This document shows, one piece after another, positions 1-11,866 of a stretch of DNA of 64,000 bases. Location: contig NC_088307.1 of assembly GCF_032854445.1 (NCBI RefSeq), positions 2,792,001-2,856,000 on the forward strand, given 5' to 3'. Position 1 is the stretch's first letter; each line of letters opens with the position of its first letter. Origin of the DNA: Liolophura sinensis (lineage: Eukaryota > Mollusca > Polyplacophora > Chitonida > Chitonidae). The notes under the pieces are model-generated. The model saw only the letters and a list, made by a program, of their open reading frames with translations, was not told the DNA's origin and made no database searches. A program made the translations under genes and the position numbers.

Positions 1-572
1 CTCAGTAAGTGCCAATGCAATATTCCCAATAAGTGCCAATGCAATATTCCCAATAAGTGCCAATGCAATATTTCCAATAAGTGCCAATCAATATTCCCAC
101 TAAATACCAATGCAATATTCCCAATAAGTGCCAATGCAATATTCCCATTAAGTGCCAATGCAATATTTCCAATAAATGCCAATGCAATATTCCCAATAAA
201 TGCCAATTCAATATTACCAATAAGTACCAATTCAATATTCCCAATAAGCAATATTCCCAATAAGTACCAATGCAATATTCCCAATAAGTACCAATGCAAT
301 ATTCCCAATAAGCAATATTCCCAATAAGCAATATTCCCAATAAGTACCAATGCAATATTGCCAATAAGTACCAATACAATATTCCCAATAAGCAATATTC
401 CCAATAAGTGCCAATGCAATATTCCCAATAAGTACCAATGCAATATTCCCAATAAGCAATATTCCCAATAAGCAATATTCCCAATAAGTACCAATGCAAT
501 ATTCCCAATAAGTACCAATGCAATATTCCCAATAAGTACCAATGCAATATTCCTAATAAGTACCAATGCAAT
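1..572. repeat. Minisatellite, 24-bp unit with 15-bp short variants
   Basis: About 25 tandem copies of CAATATTCCCAATAAGTACC plus AATG. Some copies lose the ACCAATG part. It runs in from the left edge and lies in a DOLPP1 intron. It is open on the minus strand only because the repeat lacks stops (a WYLLGILH peptide), so it is not read as coding. Confidence 0.9.
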
Positions 573-677
573 TAATGAAATAAATAGAATATGATTAACT
601 ACCTTTTTTTTTTTACAAATAAACCTAATTACTTTGACAAAGAGAAACAATTTGTTTAGCAAACCTGGAATGCCTCA

Positions 678-1232
678 TTCAAAACCACTGTCCTCGGCCA
701 TTGAGGTCAGGTGCTCAAATCTATCGCCTACTGACCCATCTGACCCTCCTCCACGTTGACTTCCCTGTGTCAAAACCACTGTCCTTGGCCATTGAGGTCA
801 GTTGCTCAAATCTATCGCCTGCTGACCCATCTGACCCTCCTCCCCGTTGACTTCCTCTGTGTCAAAACCACTGTCCTTGGCCATTGAGGTCAGTTGCTCA
901 AATCTATCGCCTGCTGACCCATCTGACCATCCTCCCTGTTCACTTCCTCCTTGTGAAAACCACTGTCCTCGGGCACAGAGGTCAGGTGCTCAAATCTGTC
1001 GCCTGCATAGCCATCTGACCCTCCTTTCTGTTCACTTCCTCCTTGTGAAAACCACTGTCCTCGGGCACAGAGGTCAGGCGCTGAAATCTATCACCTGCTG
1101 ACCATCTGACCCTCCTCCCCGTTCACGTCCTCGGTGTCAAAACCAGTCCTCGGCCATTGAGGTCAGGTGCTCAAATCTATCGCCTACTGACGCATCTGAC
1201 CCTCCTCCCCGTTCACTTCTCCGTGTCAGGAA
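678..1232. repeat. Minisatellite, about 92-bp unit, 6 copies
   Basis: Copies begin AAACCACTGTCCTCGG near 681, 775, 867, 956, 1049 and 1137 (periods 88-94). Units contain CATTGAGGTCAGGTGCTCAA and TCTGACCCTCCTCCCCGTTC. It lies in the same DOLPP1 intron, 300 bp before the exon at 1548. Confidence 0.88.
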
Positions 1233-1547
1233 CTTTGTTATGTACCTGCTGTGCTGTGCTTTTCTATGAGCTCTGCCTAAATTCTTTGACTAATACACAT
1301 GATGTTCATGTGATGCTGTAAGTATGTTGGGAGAATACCAATGAAGTTGTACTACAGATGACATTTGATAAATGAGAAGCTGTGTTTTTGGTGGTAGATA
1401 TACTCCCTCGACCCTCTTAGTAACTGTAACTTGAATAACTCATTTTATCAGAAAATTGTTTTGAAATGAAATATTAAACCTGCATTTGTTGTGGTTTGTG
1501 ATCAGGGTTATAACTGCAAATGGATGATTTGTCTCCCCTTGTTTCAG

Positions 1548-1640
1548 AATACACAGAAATTACCACTGGGTGGATGACATCTGGAAATATGGCGTGTCAA
1601 TAGCAGGGTTTATAACAGCTATCATCGTAGCATTTAGCAG
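1548..1640 (+). CDS. DOLPP1: DOLPP1 exon (first in window)
   Basis: Acceptor TTTCAG before 1548, donor GTCAGT at 1641. It encodes [19 protein letters not shown] and onward to AFS, and ends with AG of the Arg codon of the C3 motif (phase 2). It matches the DOLPP1 stretch just before SRVYLLYH. Confidence 0.88.
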
Positions 1641-4390
1641 GTCAGTTACTTTCCTATATTTAATTGAACATTGTTTCTGCATGTGAGTCCAGTACGATGT
1701 ACTGAGAAACTCTCTCTCATGCATTCACGAGTGAGTTTATTCACTCGCTAGTCAGATGGTATGCAAGTGCAGCACAATGACTGGGGAGGCTCTCATCTTT
1801 GTGATCATTTTGAGTTTAGCTCTGGCTGGTTTCATCTCCGGCCGAAGTGTGGGAAGGTAAGCCAGCAACCTGCAGATGGCTTTGAGTTTCCCAGAACTCT
1901 GCCCAGTTTCGTTTCCACAATATTCTGGCTGCCACCATATAAAGTGAAATATTCTTGAGTAGGCTTAAAACACCTTTGAAATAAGTTGATAAATTAGTCA
2001 AGTCAGGTGATGTGCAGAGCAATGTTGAAGAAAAGGACAACTGAAGAATTTAGTTTCTCTTATGAATGTATTGTTTACTGTTCATAAGAAATGGTCACAT
2101 GACAAGTTAAAAAAGCCTATGTTTAGCCTTTCATATGGCATCAATTTTGGATTTCTGAAAGATATCTTGAGCCCTCCTTGTCCTGTTTTGAGCATCGGGG
2201 CCTCAACCTATTTGATTGACAGTGAGCATTAGAGAGCACTGGCCCGTCAGTTATGCTAACCCACCGACACATTGGTTGCTCTCATAACTTTTCAGGTGTT
2301 TATCTCAAGCATGATTCTTTAATTTGGGTTTGTAAACATCATCCATATTATATATATGAGAATATTTGCAGTTTACCTTAGTTCTTCTCATTTTTTGGAC
2401 ATCTGGTCTGCTCATTTTAACCAATATACACATACTTGTGGCAGGAATATTAAGTTTCTTTTTTTTACACATGATTAGTCCATCTAATGAACAACTTTTT
2501 TTCCATTTAAACATAAACCATTACGATCTCTGTTTTACCTGTTGTGTTTACAGAGGTTATCTATTATACCACACCTATAGCCAGGTGATCCCTGTTTTAC
2601 CTGTTGTGTTTACAGAGTGTATCTATTATACCACACCTATAGCCAGGTGATTTGTGGGGCCATCGTGGGAATGATCCTGGGCGGGGCATGGTTCTGTGTT
2701 GTTCAGCTCGTCTTAACACCATTTTTCCCAGTTATCGCATCACAGTAAGTGGCAGGAACTTTCTGACTTGACATATGTTGTTCAAATCTAGTCTAGATCA
2801 GCGTTAACTAAGGGTTTGTCTCACGTGTCAGCTGTGTGGAGCAATGTGTAGAGCTACATGTACGTGTAACTGTGTAGAAGTAAGGCTCTGACTACATATT
2901 TAAAGTCTGTAGGGATTTCAAATGTCAGACTGATATTAGCAGTGGACAGCGCTCGTAAGACACCTGACAGAGCCTTACATGAAGGTGACAGTATCCGCTC
3001 GCATTGCATGTGAAAATCTGTGTTACATGAAGGTAACGCTTGTGGTACAGCCACCCCTAAAACTCACCAAGCAGCATTAAACACCAATCAAAGTTTAATA
3101 ATAAAGAAATAAATTTGATTTAATTTGAAGTTTTCTGAACTGACTATAAACTGTGTTACAGTTACAAAATTACAATCCGGTTGACCCTGTTGTAACCCTA
3201 TTTACAGTCTCCTCAAAATTAATGTAAAGTATGAATACTTGCCTTAATATCTGGACTGTCAGTCATTTTTGACTTGGAATCATTATGATGAAGAACTCTT
3301 TTGAAAACGAAGGTGAGAAAAGGTTATTTACTGGTATATTTTCCTTGTGTACAGACCACCATTATGTACCAGTTAAATTAGTCATACAGTCGTGAATGAT
3401 AACTCCAAAAAGTTATAATAACAATAACTCCTTTGTGCAAGGGGATCCAGAGCTTTCAGTGACAAGTTCATTTTCTACTTTGATGTTTGTGATTTTATTG
3501 TCATTTCAATTTGTTTTCCAGTCCAATTGGAGAATTTTTAATGCTGAGAGATTCCACATTAATTCCTCACGTAATGTGGTTTGAGTACACATCAACACGG
3601 AGTGAATCAAGGTAAGACAGTCTCCATTACCAGGACTCACGCCTGCTCTGATTGGTTTAGTTGCTGCCTTAAAGCAGGATAAATGTTAAATCGCCTGTGC
3701 TTTTCTCCCAAAATGTTCCCCACACCCGGGAACTTGACTGCTGTTAAATCTGTGTACCGGTGGAAGGGCCTTCATGGCAGAGTGTTTAGAGTGCTAGTGC
3801 AGCAGAATAACCCAGGAGCCTCTCACTATTGCGGTCGCTGTGAATTCAAGTCCAACTCCTGCTGACTCCCTCAGCTTCCATACAAGGGAAGGTCTGGCAT
3901 CAACCTGTTCTGCTTGGTTTCCTCCCAACATGATGCTGGTTGCCATCATATAAGCGAAACATTATTGAGTATGGTGTAAAACCTCAGATAAATAAATGAC
4001 ATTTTCTTAACCTTGGAGTAAATCCCAGTAAAATAATCTGAAAATAAATAATCTGAATAAAACATTTATAAATTGATTGATTAAAGTCTCTACTTCCTCT
4101 TTTTTAGGTGATAATTTATTTAACACGAATGAGTTTGAACCCAAATTATGCAGATTTGTTTCTTCAGGTGTGTTAATAACCACCACAGTATGTGTAAAAC
4201 ACCTGATTTTCTTTCTTTAACATCATTTAGAGGTATCATAAAGACAAATATAAGTATGAATGAAGAAATTCTTCATGCCTAAATGGTTATGATGGGGTAT
4301 TCTCTGTATTTATTTACACTTGTGTTTTGTTTTTTACTTTTCTCATTTAGAAGCCGACAAAGAAAAGTTACATCTAGAAAATCCCAATGA
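1548..4390 (+). CDS. DOLPP1: Dolichyldiphosphatase, C-terminal four exons (partial)
   Basis: Join 1548-1640, 2616-2744, 3522-3611, 4351-4390; about 116 residues, stop TGA 4388-4390. DOLPP1 removes phosphate from dolichyl diphosphate at the ER membrane, recycling the lipid carrier of N-glycosylation (family knowledge, PAP2 superfamily). Seen here: a membrane-like segment [15 protein letters not shown]; the PAP2 C3 motif SRVYLLYH with the catalytic His; a second hydrophobic segment; then [16 protein letters not shown], which matches the DOLPP1 C-terminal signature, and a basic tail. All junctions are GT-AG and phases close (1548 opens with the last base of a split codon). The N-terminal exons with the C1 and C2 motifs must lie upstream of the window. 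The C3 exon and the last exon are each partly duplicated in tandem. CRAT lies downstream in convergent orientation. Confidence 0.93.
1755..1995 (+). mobile_element. Diverged tRNA-derived SINE (family 1)
   Basis: Degenerate copy: CTCTCATCTTTGTGATCATT, TTCATCTCCGGCCG, a CCAGCAACCTGCAGATGG core and tail GTGAAATATTCTTGAGTAGG. It lies in the intron after the first DOLPP1 exon. Confidence 0.7.
2531..2650 (+). repeat. 62-bp tandem duplication of a DOLPP1 3' splice site
   Basis: Two copies, 2531-2592 and 2593-2650, each holding the polypyrimidine tract, TTTACAG and the first 40 or so bases of the C3-motif exon. The offset is 62 bp, not a multiple of 3. Using the first acceptor (exon from 2554) runs into TGA within the second copy, so the second acceptor is the productive one. 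Confidence 0.9.
2616..2744 (+). CDS. DOLPP1: DOLPP1 exon with PAP2 C3 motif
   Basis: Acceptor TTTACAG ending 2615, donor GTAAGT at 2745. Completing the split Arg gives [16 protein letters not shown], then a hydrophobic segment and [10 protein letters not shown]. The start at 2616 is chosen over the duplicate acceptor at 2553, because only 2616 keeps the frame open and gives the family residue Val after Arg. Confidence 0.93.
3522..3611 (+). CDS. DOLPP1: DOLPP1 penultimate exon
   Basis: Acceptor TTTTCCAG, donor GTAAGA at 3612. It encodes [20 protein letters not shown] and onward to TRSES, a strongly conserved DOLPP1 block. Phases are 2 in and 2 out. Confidence 0.93.
3761..3997 (+). mobile_element. 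SINE family 1 copy in DOLPP1 intron
   Basis: tRNA-like head with CCAGGAGCCTCTCACTATTG and B-box region GAATTCAAGTCC, a GGAAGGTCTGGCATCAACCTG core, tail CATTATTGAGTATGGTGTAA and AATAAATGA. Moderately diverged. Confidence 0.75.
4351..4390 (+). CDS. DOLPP1: DOLPP1 last coding exon
   Basis: Acceptor CTCATTTAG. It encodes the basic tail (R)[12 protein letters not shown] and stop TGA 4388-4390. The exon and the DNA after it are duplicated about 148 bp downstream. Confidence 0.88.
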
Positions 4391-4643
4391 CTACGACTGA
4401 GGAGGTAGCAAAGATGCCCGCTATATTAACCAATGGAGAGGAACAATACATAAACTCTTGGTGCCATGACTGAAAACAGCTCATTTGATTGGCTTCATGA
4501 GCCAAGAAAGAAAAGTCACATCCAGGAAGTCACAATGGCCAAAGTTAATGAGGTAGCAAAAATGCCCGCTATATTAACCAATGGAGATGAATGTCACACA
4601 AACTCTAGTGCCATGACTGAAAACAGCTCATTTGATTGGCTTC
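4353..4643 (+). repeat. 148-bp tandem duplication of DOLPP1 last exon and following sequence
   Basis: Copy 1 covers the terminal exon and about 100 bp after the stop. Copy 2 starts near 4501 and repeats AAAGTCACATCCAGGAAGTC and the segment through CAGCTCATTTGATTGGCTT. Copy 2 still encodes RKVTSRKSQ but reads past the old stop (TGG in place of TGA) to TAG a few codons on. Confidence 0.85.
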
Positions 4644-5935
4644 CAGTTTTGCAGACTTTATTCATAGACCAATCATTTGGAAGGGATGCAAATATTTTCT
4701 ACTTGTGAATACAGTGCTTCATATTTACTTAAATAACATAAACATCAACTTTGTTCAACTGTTTTGTCTGGTGAAATTTCCAAATATATATATGGTTGTG
4801 TTTTTAAAAAAAAAATTAAGGTTTGTCTCCTAAAAATGGTTATTTATAAGGTCTCAGAATTCTTCAATTTTCATGTTGTAGTATGATAACTGTAAAAATG
4901 GACAGCAAATAGCTTATCTTTTCTGACTGTAAAATTTGCAAAACTTTGACCATCGTTTGCCTTAACTGAGTACTTAAAATTCCCTGAAAATTTGGTGATT
5001 TTTGTCCGTGTACCATTGCTTGTGTCTCCATGGGTCACACATACAGTATTGCTACTGCTGATATTTAGGTGGATTTCTGACAGTTTTTAGTTCATGTTTT
5101 CTTCCTCACTGGTAATGAATGTTGTTTTAATTTTTATACATATTTTTTGTTTTATGGATTTAAATACTGTTAAGAGTAAGACTTTGAGTTTCAATTTTGT
5201 TTGATATTTTTAAATACTGTATTTCAACTAAAGTTCAGACATTTTTTGAGCAACACGTTTTGCTTGATTCATCCATGTTACAGGGCCACTTTATACATAC
5301 CAGACTTTAGGTGAAACACGGTGCGTATAAAAATCAGTGGAACAAAAGAAAACATGATCCGTGTTTTTTGTCACCACTCATGTCAGTGTCCACCTGGTAA
5401 CTAAGGGAAGAATCATGATATGGAGGCCCGCCAAGACATGGTTGGGAAATTGCTGATTTGGCCTTAAGCCATAATCAATCATTCATTCATGATATGGAGG
5501 AACAATGGGTAGTGTTACGAAGTGAAACCTTTTCTACACACCTGGAAAAAAAATGATTCAGTCACTTACAAATTTGCCAGTTGCCTTGCACACTTTTGAA
5601 AAAAATCTTTAAAATTTTTTCTGAAAATATTTGTTGTTGACTTTCCCACTTGACTTATAAACTGACAGGTAATTGTGATACAGGTAAATCATGATTCATG
5701 ATAATTAAAGCTGGGATTTTTCCACGTTAGTGACATGGAATAGTAGTAAGCTATGGTCCTATGATAGCAGGACAGGCATGAGATTTGTCCTCTTTTCGGA
5801 GGAATTCCTCTTTATTGATACAAAAAAACAATCAGAAAAATGTTCAGAATTTAATTCAGAATTGCTGAAAATGATAAAATGATTAAGAGTGTGATGTTTA
5901 GTTTCCTCTTTTTCATCCCACTGTCTGTCTCATCA
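4644..5935. other. DOLPP1 3' UTR or flank, no gene seen
   Basis: AT-rich DNA with no supported coding region. A fragment of the dispersed GGCCTTAAGCCATAATCA element lies at about 5458-5492. The end of the DOLPP1 transcript was not located. Confidence 0.5.
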
Positions 5936-7472
5936 CTGATATGAGAACTGTCGGTGCAGTTAATGGTCCTGTGATAGCAGAATGATATCAGGAATGTCGG
6001 CACAGTTAATGGTCCTGTGATAGCAGGATGATATCAGGCCCTGTGATAGCAGGATGATATTAGGACAGTGCAGTTAATGGTCCTATGATATCAGGACTGT
6101 TAGCGCAGTTAATGGGCCCTTTGATAGCAGGATAATATCAGGACTGTTAGTGCAGTTAATGGTTCTATGATAGCAGGATGATACTAGGACTGTTAGTGCA
6201 GTTAATGGTCCTATGATAGCAGGATGATACTAGGACTGTTAGTGCAGTTAATGGTCCTATGATAGCAGGATGATATCAGGAATGTTAGTGCAGTTAATGG
6301 TCCTATGATAGCAGGATGATATCAGGAATGTTAGTGCAGTTAATGGTTCTATGATAGCAGGATGATATTAGGACTGTTAGTGCAGTTAATGGTCCTATGA
6401 TAGCAGGATGATATCAGGACTGTTAGTGCAGTTAATGGTCCTATGATAGCAGGATGATATTAGGACTTTTAGTGCAGTTAATTGTCCTATGATAGCAGGG
6501 TGATATCAGGATTTAGCACAGTTAATGGCCCTGTGATAGCAGGATGATATCAAGAATGTTAGTGCAGTTAATGACCCTTTGATAGCAGGATGATATCAGG
6601 ACTGTTAGTGCAGTTAATGGTCCTATGATAGCAGGGTGATATTAGGACTTTTAGTGCAGTTAATGGTCCTATGATAGCAGGATGATATCAGAAATGTTAG
6701 TGCAGTTAATGGCCCTTTGATAGCAAGATGATATTAAGACTGTTAGTGCAGTTAATGGTCCTATGATATCAGGATTTAGCACAGTTAATGGTCCTATGAT
6801 AGCAGGACGATATCAGGAATGTTAGTGCAGTTAATGGTCCTATGATAGCAAGATGATATTAAGACTGTTAGTGCAGTTAATGGTCCTATGATAGCAGGAT
6901 GATATTAAGACTGTTAGTGCAGTTAATGGTCCTATGATAGCAGGATGATATTAGGACTGTTAGTGCAGTTAATGGTCCTATGATAGCAGGATGATATTAG
7001 GACTTTTAGTGCAGTTAATGGTCCTATGATAGCAAGAAGATATCAGGACTGTTAGTGCAGTTAATGGTCCTATGATATCAGGATTTAGCACAGTTAATGG
7101 TCCTATGATAGCAGGATGATATCAGGAATGTTAGTGCAGTTAATGGTCCTATGATAGCAAGATGATATTAGGACTGTTAGTGCAGTTAATGGTCCTATGA
7201 TAGCAGGATGATATTAAGACTGTTAGTGCAGTTAATGGTCCTATGATAGCAGGATGATATTAGGACTGTTAGTGCAGTTAATTGTCCTATGATAGCAGGA
7301 TGATATTAGGGCTTTTAGTGCAGTTAATTGTCCTATGATAGCAGGATGATATTAGGGCTTTTAGTGCAGTTAATGGTCCTATGATAGCAAGATGATATTA
7401 GGACTGTTAGTGCAGTTAATGGTCCTATGATAGCAGGATGATATCAGGAATGTATCAGGAGTGCAGTTAAAT
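5936..7472. repeat. Minisatellite, 46-bp unit, about 33 copies
   Basis: Unit: GGTCCTATGATAGCAGGATG, ATATCAGGAATGTTAGTGCA, GTTAAT. Variants (ATATCA/ATATTA, GGAATG/GGACTG, GGTCC/GGCCC) alternate in blocks, which suggests segmental amplification. It begins about 1.5 kb after the DOLPP1 stop and may lie in its 3' UTR. Confidence 0.92.
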
Positions 7473-9765
7473 GGGAAAGTGTTATGCAGAAGGTTAGCTC
7501 AGTAAAATAGCTCAGTAAGTGATATTAGGGTATTAAGAATGGGTAGAACAGTATTAAAGATGGAAACCTGGTAATGATGGTATCGAGAATATAGGTGAAA
7601 TTACATGGAAGCTGAAGGTTTTCTTCTGTTTGTATGCTGAAATGTTGCTCTTGAATGTGTTGAAAATCGGAAAGCTGTGGGCATTTTAAGTCTTTCAAGA
7701 CTTTCAGATTATCAGGGAATTGTTGTAGTATGAAGTATGAGAATTCAGGACAGAAGAGTTTCGGTACTGATAACATGTTTTTGAACCATTGTAAAGCTGT
7801 ACATCAAGCTTTCGGTTTCTTTAATTCCTAGGGGCATGTCTTAGCTGTTTGGTTGAGAGGCCTGTCCATGTCCCGGCCTTCAGTAGGGAATTCCCCTGCC
7901 TTCACTGTTCATGTGTTGTTACATGAAGTTCCTTTGAGATCATTTGCCTAACACCGGTATTGTATACAAAGCATGCTCTGGCCAAAGGTGAGTTTAATCC
8001 GGGCCCGGGGGTTTTCACCACCCAAGAAACAGATCTAGCTCCAGCTAAGTTATCTTCATTTATTTGTTCTAGAGTCACGATGTTTTTTGCCTTGCGAAGA
8101 GTATACTTACAGGAGCCATTCCAAAATGTTTTACTTGAGAGCCTTATTTCATTATTAGAGTGAGGTGTACAGAATTTTGTAATGGGCCTTCAAAACTCTG
8201 TGACCATTCATCAACCTTCTTTTGACAAACCAGTGCCGAAAAGATTGAATCTTTCATGTTGCCTCCAGAAGTGACTGTTTTGAATGAATTTTTGACCAGA
8301 TTGTTGTTTTTGTGTTGATTATTGTTTTATTTTTAAATGGATGTACGTAGAGACATTGACCGTTTGTACTTGGCTCTCTTCATTTTACCTCAGTTGACAT
8401 GATTTTAATTCACAAGGATGGCCTACTATGTGGTGGCGAGATCTGATCGTGTTCCTAAAATGTCAGTCAATGATTAATGTTTGAAAGTGGCATATTTGTA
8501 TGAAATAAGTCTTCAAAATTTTAAAAACTTACAATTTTCCATGTATTTTCACAAATAAAAGTCTGCTGATTGTGATAGCATAGACTAAAACAGTTATTGG
8601 GTATTTGAGTTTGTTTAAAAGCGTTTTTGAGGTAATTCTTGATTTTTTGTTGTTTTTTTTTTTGTTCTTAAAAATAGTTAAAAGTAGACAGAAAAAATGA
8701 GCACTTTTAACCTTGCATCAGATATATAACGTTTGTAAAAGTCATCACTGGGAATACTTTTCAAAATTTTGTAGACATTTAATGGTCAACTGTTGACTGA
8801 AGCTCTCAGATATACTGGAGACTGGGGATATTAGCGCAGTATAAATGCTCATATTTATGACACATCCGGCATAAAGGTAAACATCAACATTTACTAACTT
8901 TTTTTTTTTTTTTTTGATACAGAGGATTGTATTGTGTGCAGAAAACAGTTTTTAACATCTTCCTTCCCCCAAAACATTGCCTGTCATTGCATAGGTTTTT
9001 TTCATAGATCAAGTCTTATGCATGAATTGCATTTAGAAATTCATACCGGTGTAAAAAAAAGACAAATGATGACCGTACATGTAATTTATGCATTGATGTT
9101 TCATGTATTCTTCATTATGATTGGCTGATTCAGATTGTGTACTGTGTCACAGTATGGACACGGAGCATGGCTCTTTGTTATTAAACTTCTTTGCCCACTT
9201 TCGTAAAACATTGTAAATCTGTTTTATTTGTTTTGATTGATATTGTTGAATCCAGGTTGAATGGGTATCAAATGACAATATACCAAAGGAAATTTCCGTC
9301 CTTTTGGCACGGGATAATTAAGTCAAAAAATGATTAAATTTGGTATGTTCCATTTCATTATTTAACCTGAAATTTATTGTATAATAACTTATCGAGAATT
9401 TACTTTGTCAGGCAATATTTGGACCTTGTGTGATATCAGAAATAGCATTTTTAAAGTCATTCTTGATTTGAAAGTTTGATCTAAGATGGTTTCACCATCC
9501 TGTGGCCAGGTGTGTCTGCTGTTATGTCCCTGAATGTGACATCCTATTGCGGTGAGAGAAGAAAACCTGCCCGGAAATGATTGGTCATTCCAGTTGAATG
9601 CTATGTGAACATCTCACATTTCGTGTGTAATGCTTTTTGGGACAATACTGCATTTACCCAAATCAAAAATACATCTTGCAGCAAATAAAAAATTTGGCAG
9701 GCAGAGTCGTTGTCAGAAATTTAAAATAGATTGGAAGTTTATCCTAGACAGTAAGGCTTCCATTA
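7473..9765. other. Unique AT-rich spacer; one candidate poly(A) signal
   Basis: No coding region could be supported. AATAAA at 8554-8559 followed by GT-rich sequence is a possible, unproven 3' end for DOLPP1. A T17 tract lies near 8899. Confidence 0.4.
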
Positions 9766-9968
9766 CTGGTACTCTAATTCTTCAACCTTTTCGCATGTTT
9801 GCAAGGTATTTATTCAAGTATATTCTGTGTAGATTGATAAAATCATACTTTTTATGAAGCACAATCCAACTAAAGCAGTTTTGTCTCCAAAATCAAATTA
9901 TAAATGTGCATAAATTGCACTGAGAATTGCTCTTTCATATGCGAAAATGTTGAGAAATTAGGGTACGC
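9766..9968. mobile_element. Short terminal-inverted-repeat element (MITE-like)
   Basis: The left end, GGTACTCTAATTCTTCAACC then TTTTCGCAT, is mirrored at the right end by ATGCGAAAATGTTGAGAAAT then TAGGGTAC. It is about 200 bp with no ORF. Similar ends recur near 28190-28415, 32887-33062, 33401-33612 and 39535-39738. Confidence 0.6.
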
Positions 9969-10035
9969 ACAAAACTATCATCAGCATACATGTGACAGAT
10001 TGTTGAACATGACACTGAACAACAATAAAATAAAT

Positions 10036-10899
10036 CAACTAGGATTTGGGAGTGAAGGCACTGCCCTAAAGGAATCTGGTGCCAAAAGGAAAAGGATTTG
10101 GAAGTGGAGGCACCACCCGTCAGAATCTGGTGCCAAAAGGATTGGGAAGTGGAGGCACTACCCTTCAGAATCTGGTGCAAAAAGCAGCAGGATTTGGAAG
10201 TGGAGGCACTACCCTTCAGAACCTGGTACAAAAAGCAGAAGGATTTGGAAGTGGAGGCTACTACCCTTCAGAATCTGGTGCCAAAAGGATTTGGAAGTGG
10301 AGGCACTACCCTTCAGAATCTGGTGCAAAAAGCAGAAGAATTTGGAAGTGGAGGCACCACCCTTTGTCATCTGGTGCCAAAGGAATTTGGAAGTGGAGGC
10401 ACTACCCTTCAGAATCTGGTGCAAAAAGCAGAAGGATTTGGAAGTGGAGGCACTACCCTTCAGAATCTGGTGCCAAAAGGATTTGGAAGTGGAGCCACTT
10501 ACTTTCAGAATCTGGTGCAAAAAGCAGAAGGATTTGGAAATGGAGGCACCACCCTTTGTCATCTGGTGCCAAAGGAATTTGGAAGTGGAGGCACTACCCT
10601 TCAGAATCTGGTGCAAAAAGCAGAAGGATTTGGAAGTGGAGGTGCCACCCTTCAGAATATGGTGCCAAAAGGAAAAGGATTTGGAAGTGGAGGTACTACC
10701 CTTCAGAATCTGGTGCCAAAAGGATTTGGAAGTGGAGGCACTACCCTTCAGAATCTGGTGCCAAAAGGATTTGGAAGTGGAGGCACTACCCTTCAGAATC
10801 TGGTGCCAAAAGGATTTGGAAGTGGAGGCACTACCCTTCAGAATCTGATGCCAAGGGGATTTGGAAGTGGAGGCACTACTCTTCAGAATCTGTTGTAAA
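10036..10899. repeat. Minisatellite with 45- and 51-bp units, about 19 copies
   Basis: Unit: GGATTTGGAAGTGGAGGCAC, TACCCTTCAGAATCTGGTGC, CAAAA; a longer form ends in AAAAAGCAGAA. Because units are multiples of 3 without stops, all three plus frames stay open (266-314 codons). One would read GFGSGGTTLQNLVPK, but a single-base insertion near 10260 shifts the frame between copies, so it is not treated as a gene. Confidence 0.9.
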
Positions 10900-10919
10900 A
10901 AGCAAAATAATTATTTAAA

Positions 10920-11429
10920 GGACCAATTTTTTTCCACAAAGGAGAACTGAAGTACAGTACTTGGTTTGATTTAGTCCCATGTTACTCAATAAATGTGGAA
11001 GGAATCTGATACAGCATTCAAAATTTAAATAAAAACAAAAAATGAGTGAGGGGAGAATTGAGTAAAATAAGAGTACTTCTGTCTGTACTACATTCCCCAT
11101 GGATCACCATAAGTATTGATTCGCGGAAACTGTAGCATGTACAATCATGTATGATGTATCAAGCAATTTGTGTACATTTACCTGCTCTGTAAATTCAATC
11201 TTTCAGGATATAGCTGTCTCAGCAATTTAAATAATTGAACTTCAGAGGACTTTTCAGTATGATACAAATTAAAACTGCCTTCACTTGTACCAGCCTGTTC
11301 ATAAGTTTGATTGCTATCAAACACTAGTTAAACCAAACAATTATATTTTGATAATATGGCTCTCTTATTTGCGGCACAAAGCCATAATCGTGCAAACAAC
11401 ACATTTGTGGAAATGACATTTTTAGTATC
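10920..11429. other. Intergenic, nothing recognised
   Basis: AT-rich sequence without a supported gene or repeat. Confidence 0.4.
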
Positions 11430-11626
11430 TTTATTTATATATTTATCTGATTGGAGTTTTACACAGTACCCAAGACTATTTCACCAATATGACGGTCGAA
11501 GGAAACTGGACAGAGCCCAGGGAAACTCATGACCATCTGCAGATTGCTGGCAGATCATCTCACGTACAGCCACAGAGGAAACCAGTACGAGCAGGACTTG
11601 AACTCACAGCAACCGGTTTGGTCTAT
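11430..11626 (-). mobile_element. SINE family 1 copy
   Basis: Minus orientation: a TTTATCTGATTGGAGTTTTA tail, the GGAAACTGGACAGAGCCCAG core and GGACTTGAACTCACAGCAAC (B-box complement). Confidence 0.75.
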
Positions 11627-11756
11627 ACATGTAAAACTACAAATCTACACTTAGATTAGCTGAAAGTGACTGATGAAGTCTGAATATATACAATGTTGAA
11701 TCAAATGTTATTCCTCTCTCATCCAATTAGGTGTCTTGCATCCTGAGAGTTGCCTT

Positions 11757-11866
11757 TGTTATTTATTTATTTGGTGTTCCACGTCATACTCAAGAATATT
11801 TCACTTATATGACGGTGGCTAGTATTATGGTGGGAGGAAACTGGGCATAGCCCAGAGTTAAGTTTG
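11757..11866 (-). mobile_element. SINE family 1, 3' fragment
   Basis: The tail part only: TTTATTTATTTGGTGTTCCA, CAAGAATATTTCACTTATAT, GGTGGGAGGAAACTGGGCAT. The head is missing or replaced by unrelated sequence. Confidence 0.7.

Noticed and set aside
2-571. 189-codon minus ORF rich in WYLLGILH
   Set aside because: A 24-bp repeat without stops; no start context or family match.
2554-2650. Upstream acceptor at 2553 as the true start of the DOLPP1 C3 exon
   Set aside because: It shifts the frame and meets TGA; the site at 2615 gives the conserved RVYLLYH with an open frame.
5936-7472. CRISPR-like appearance of regular repeats
   Set aside because: Units follow one another directly with no unique spacers, and the genome is eukaryotic; this holds for all arrays here.
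9904-10918. Three overlapping plus ORFs of 266-314 codons
   Set aside because: They are the three frames of one minisatellite; the peptide pattern jumps frames after a one-base insertion, and no unique protein sequence is attached.
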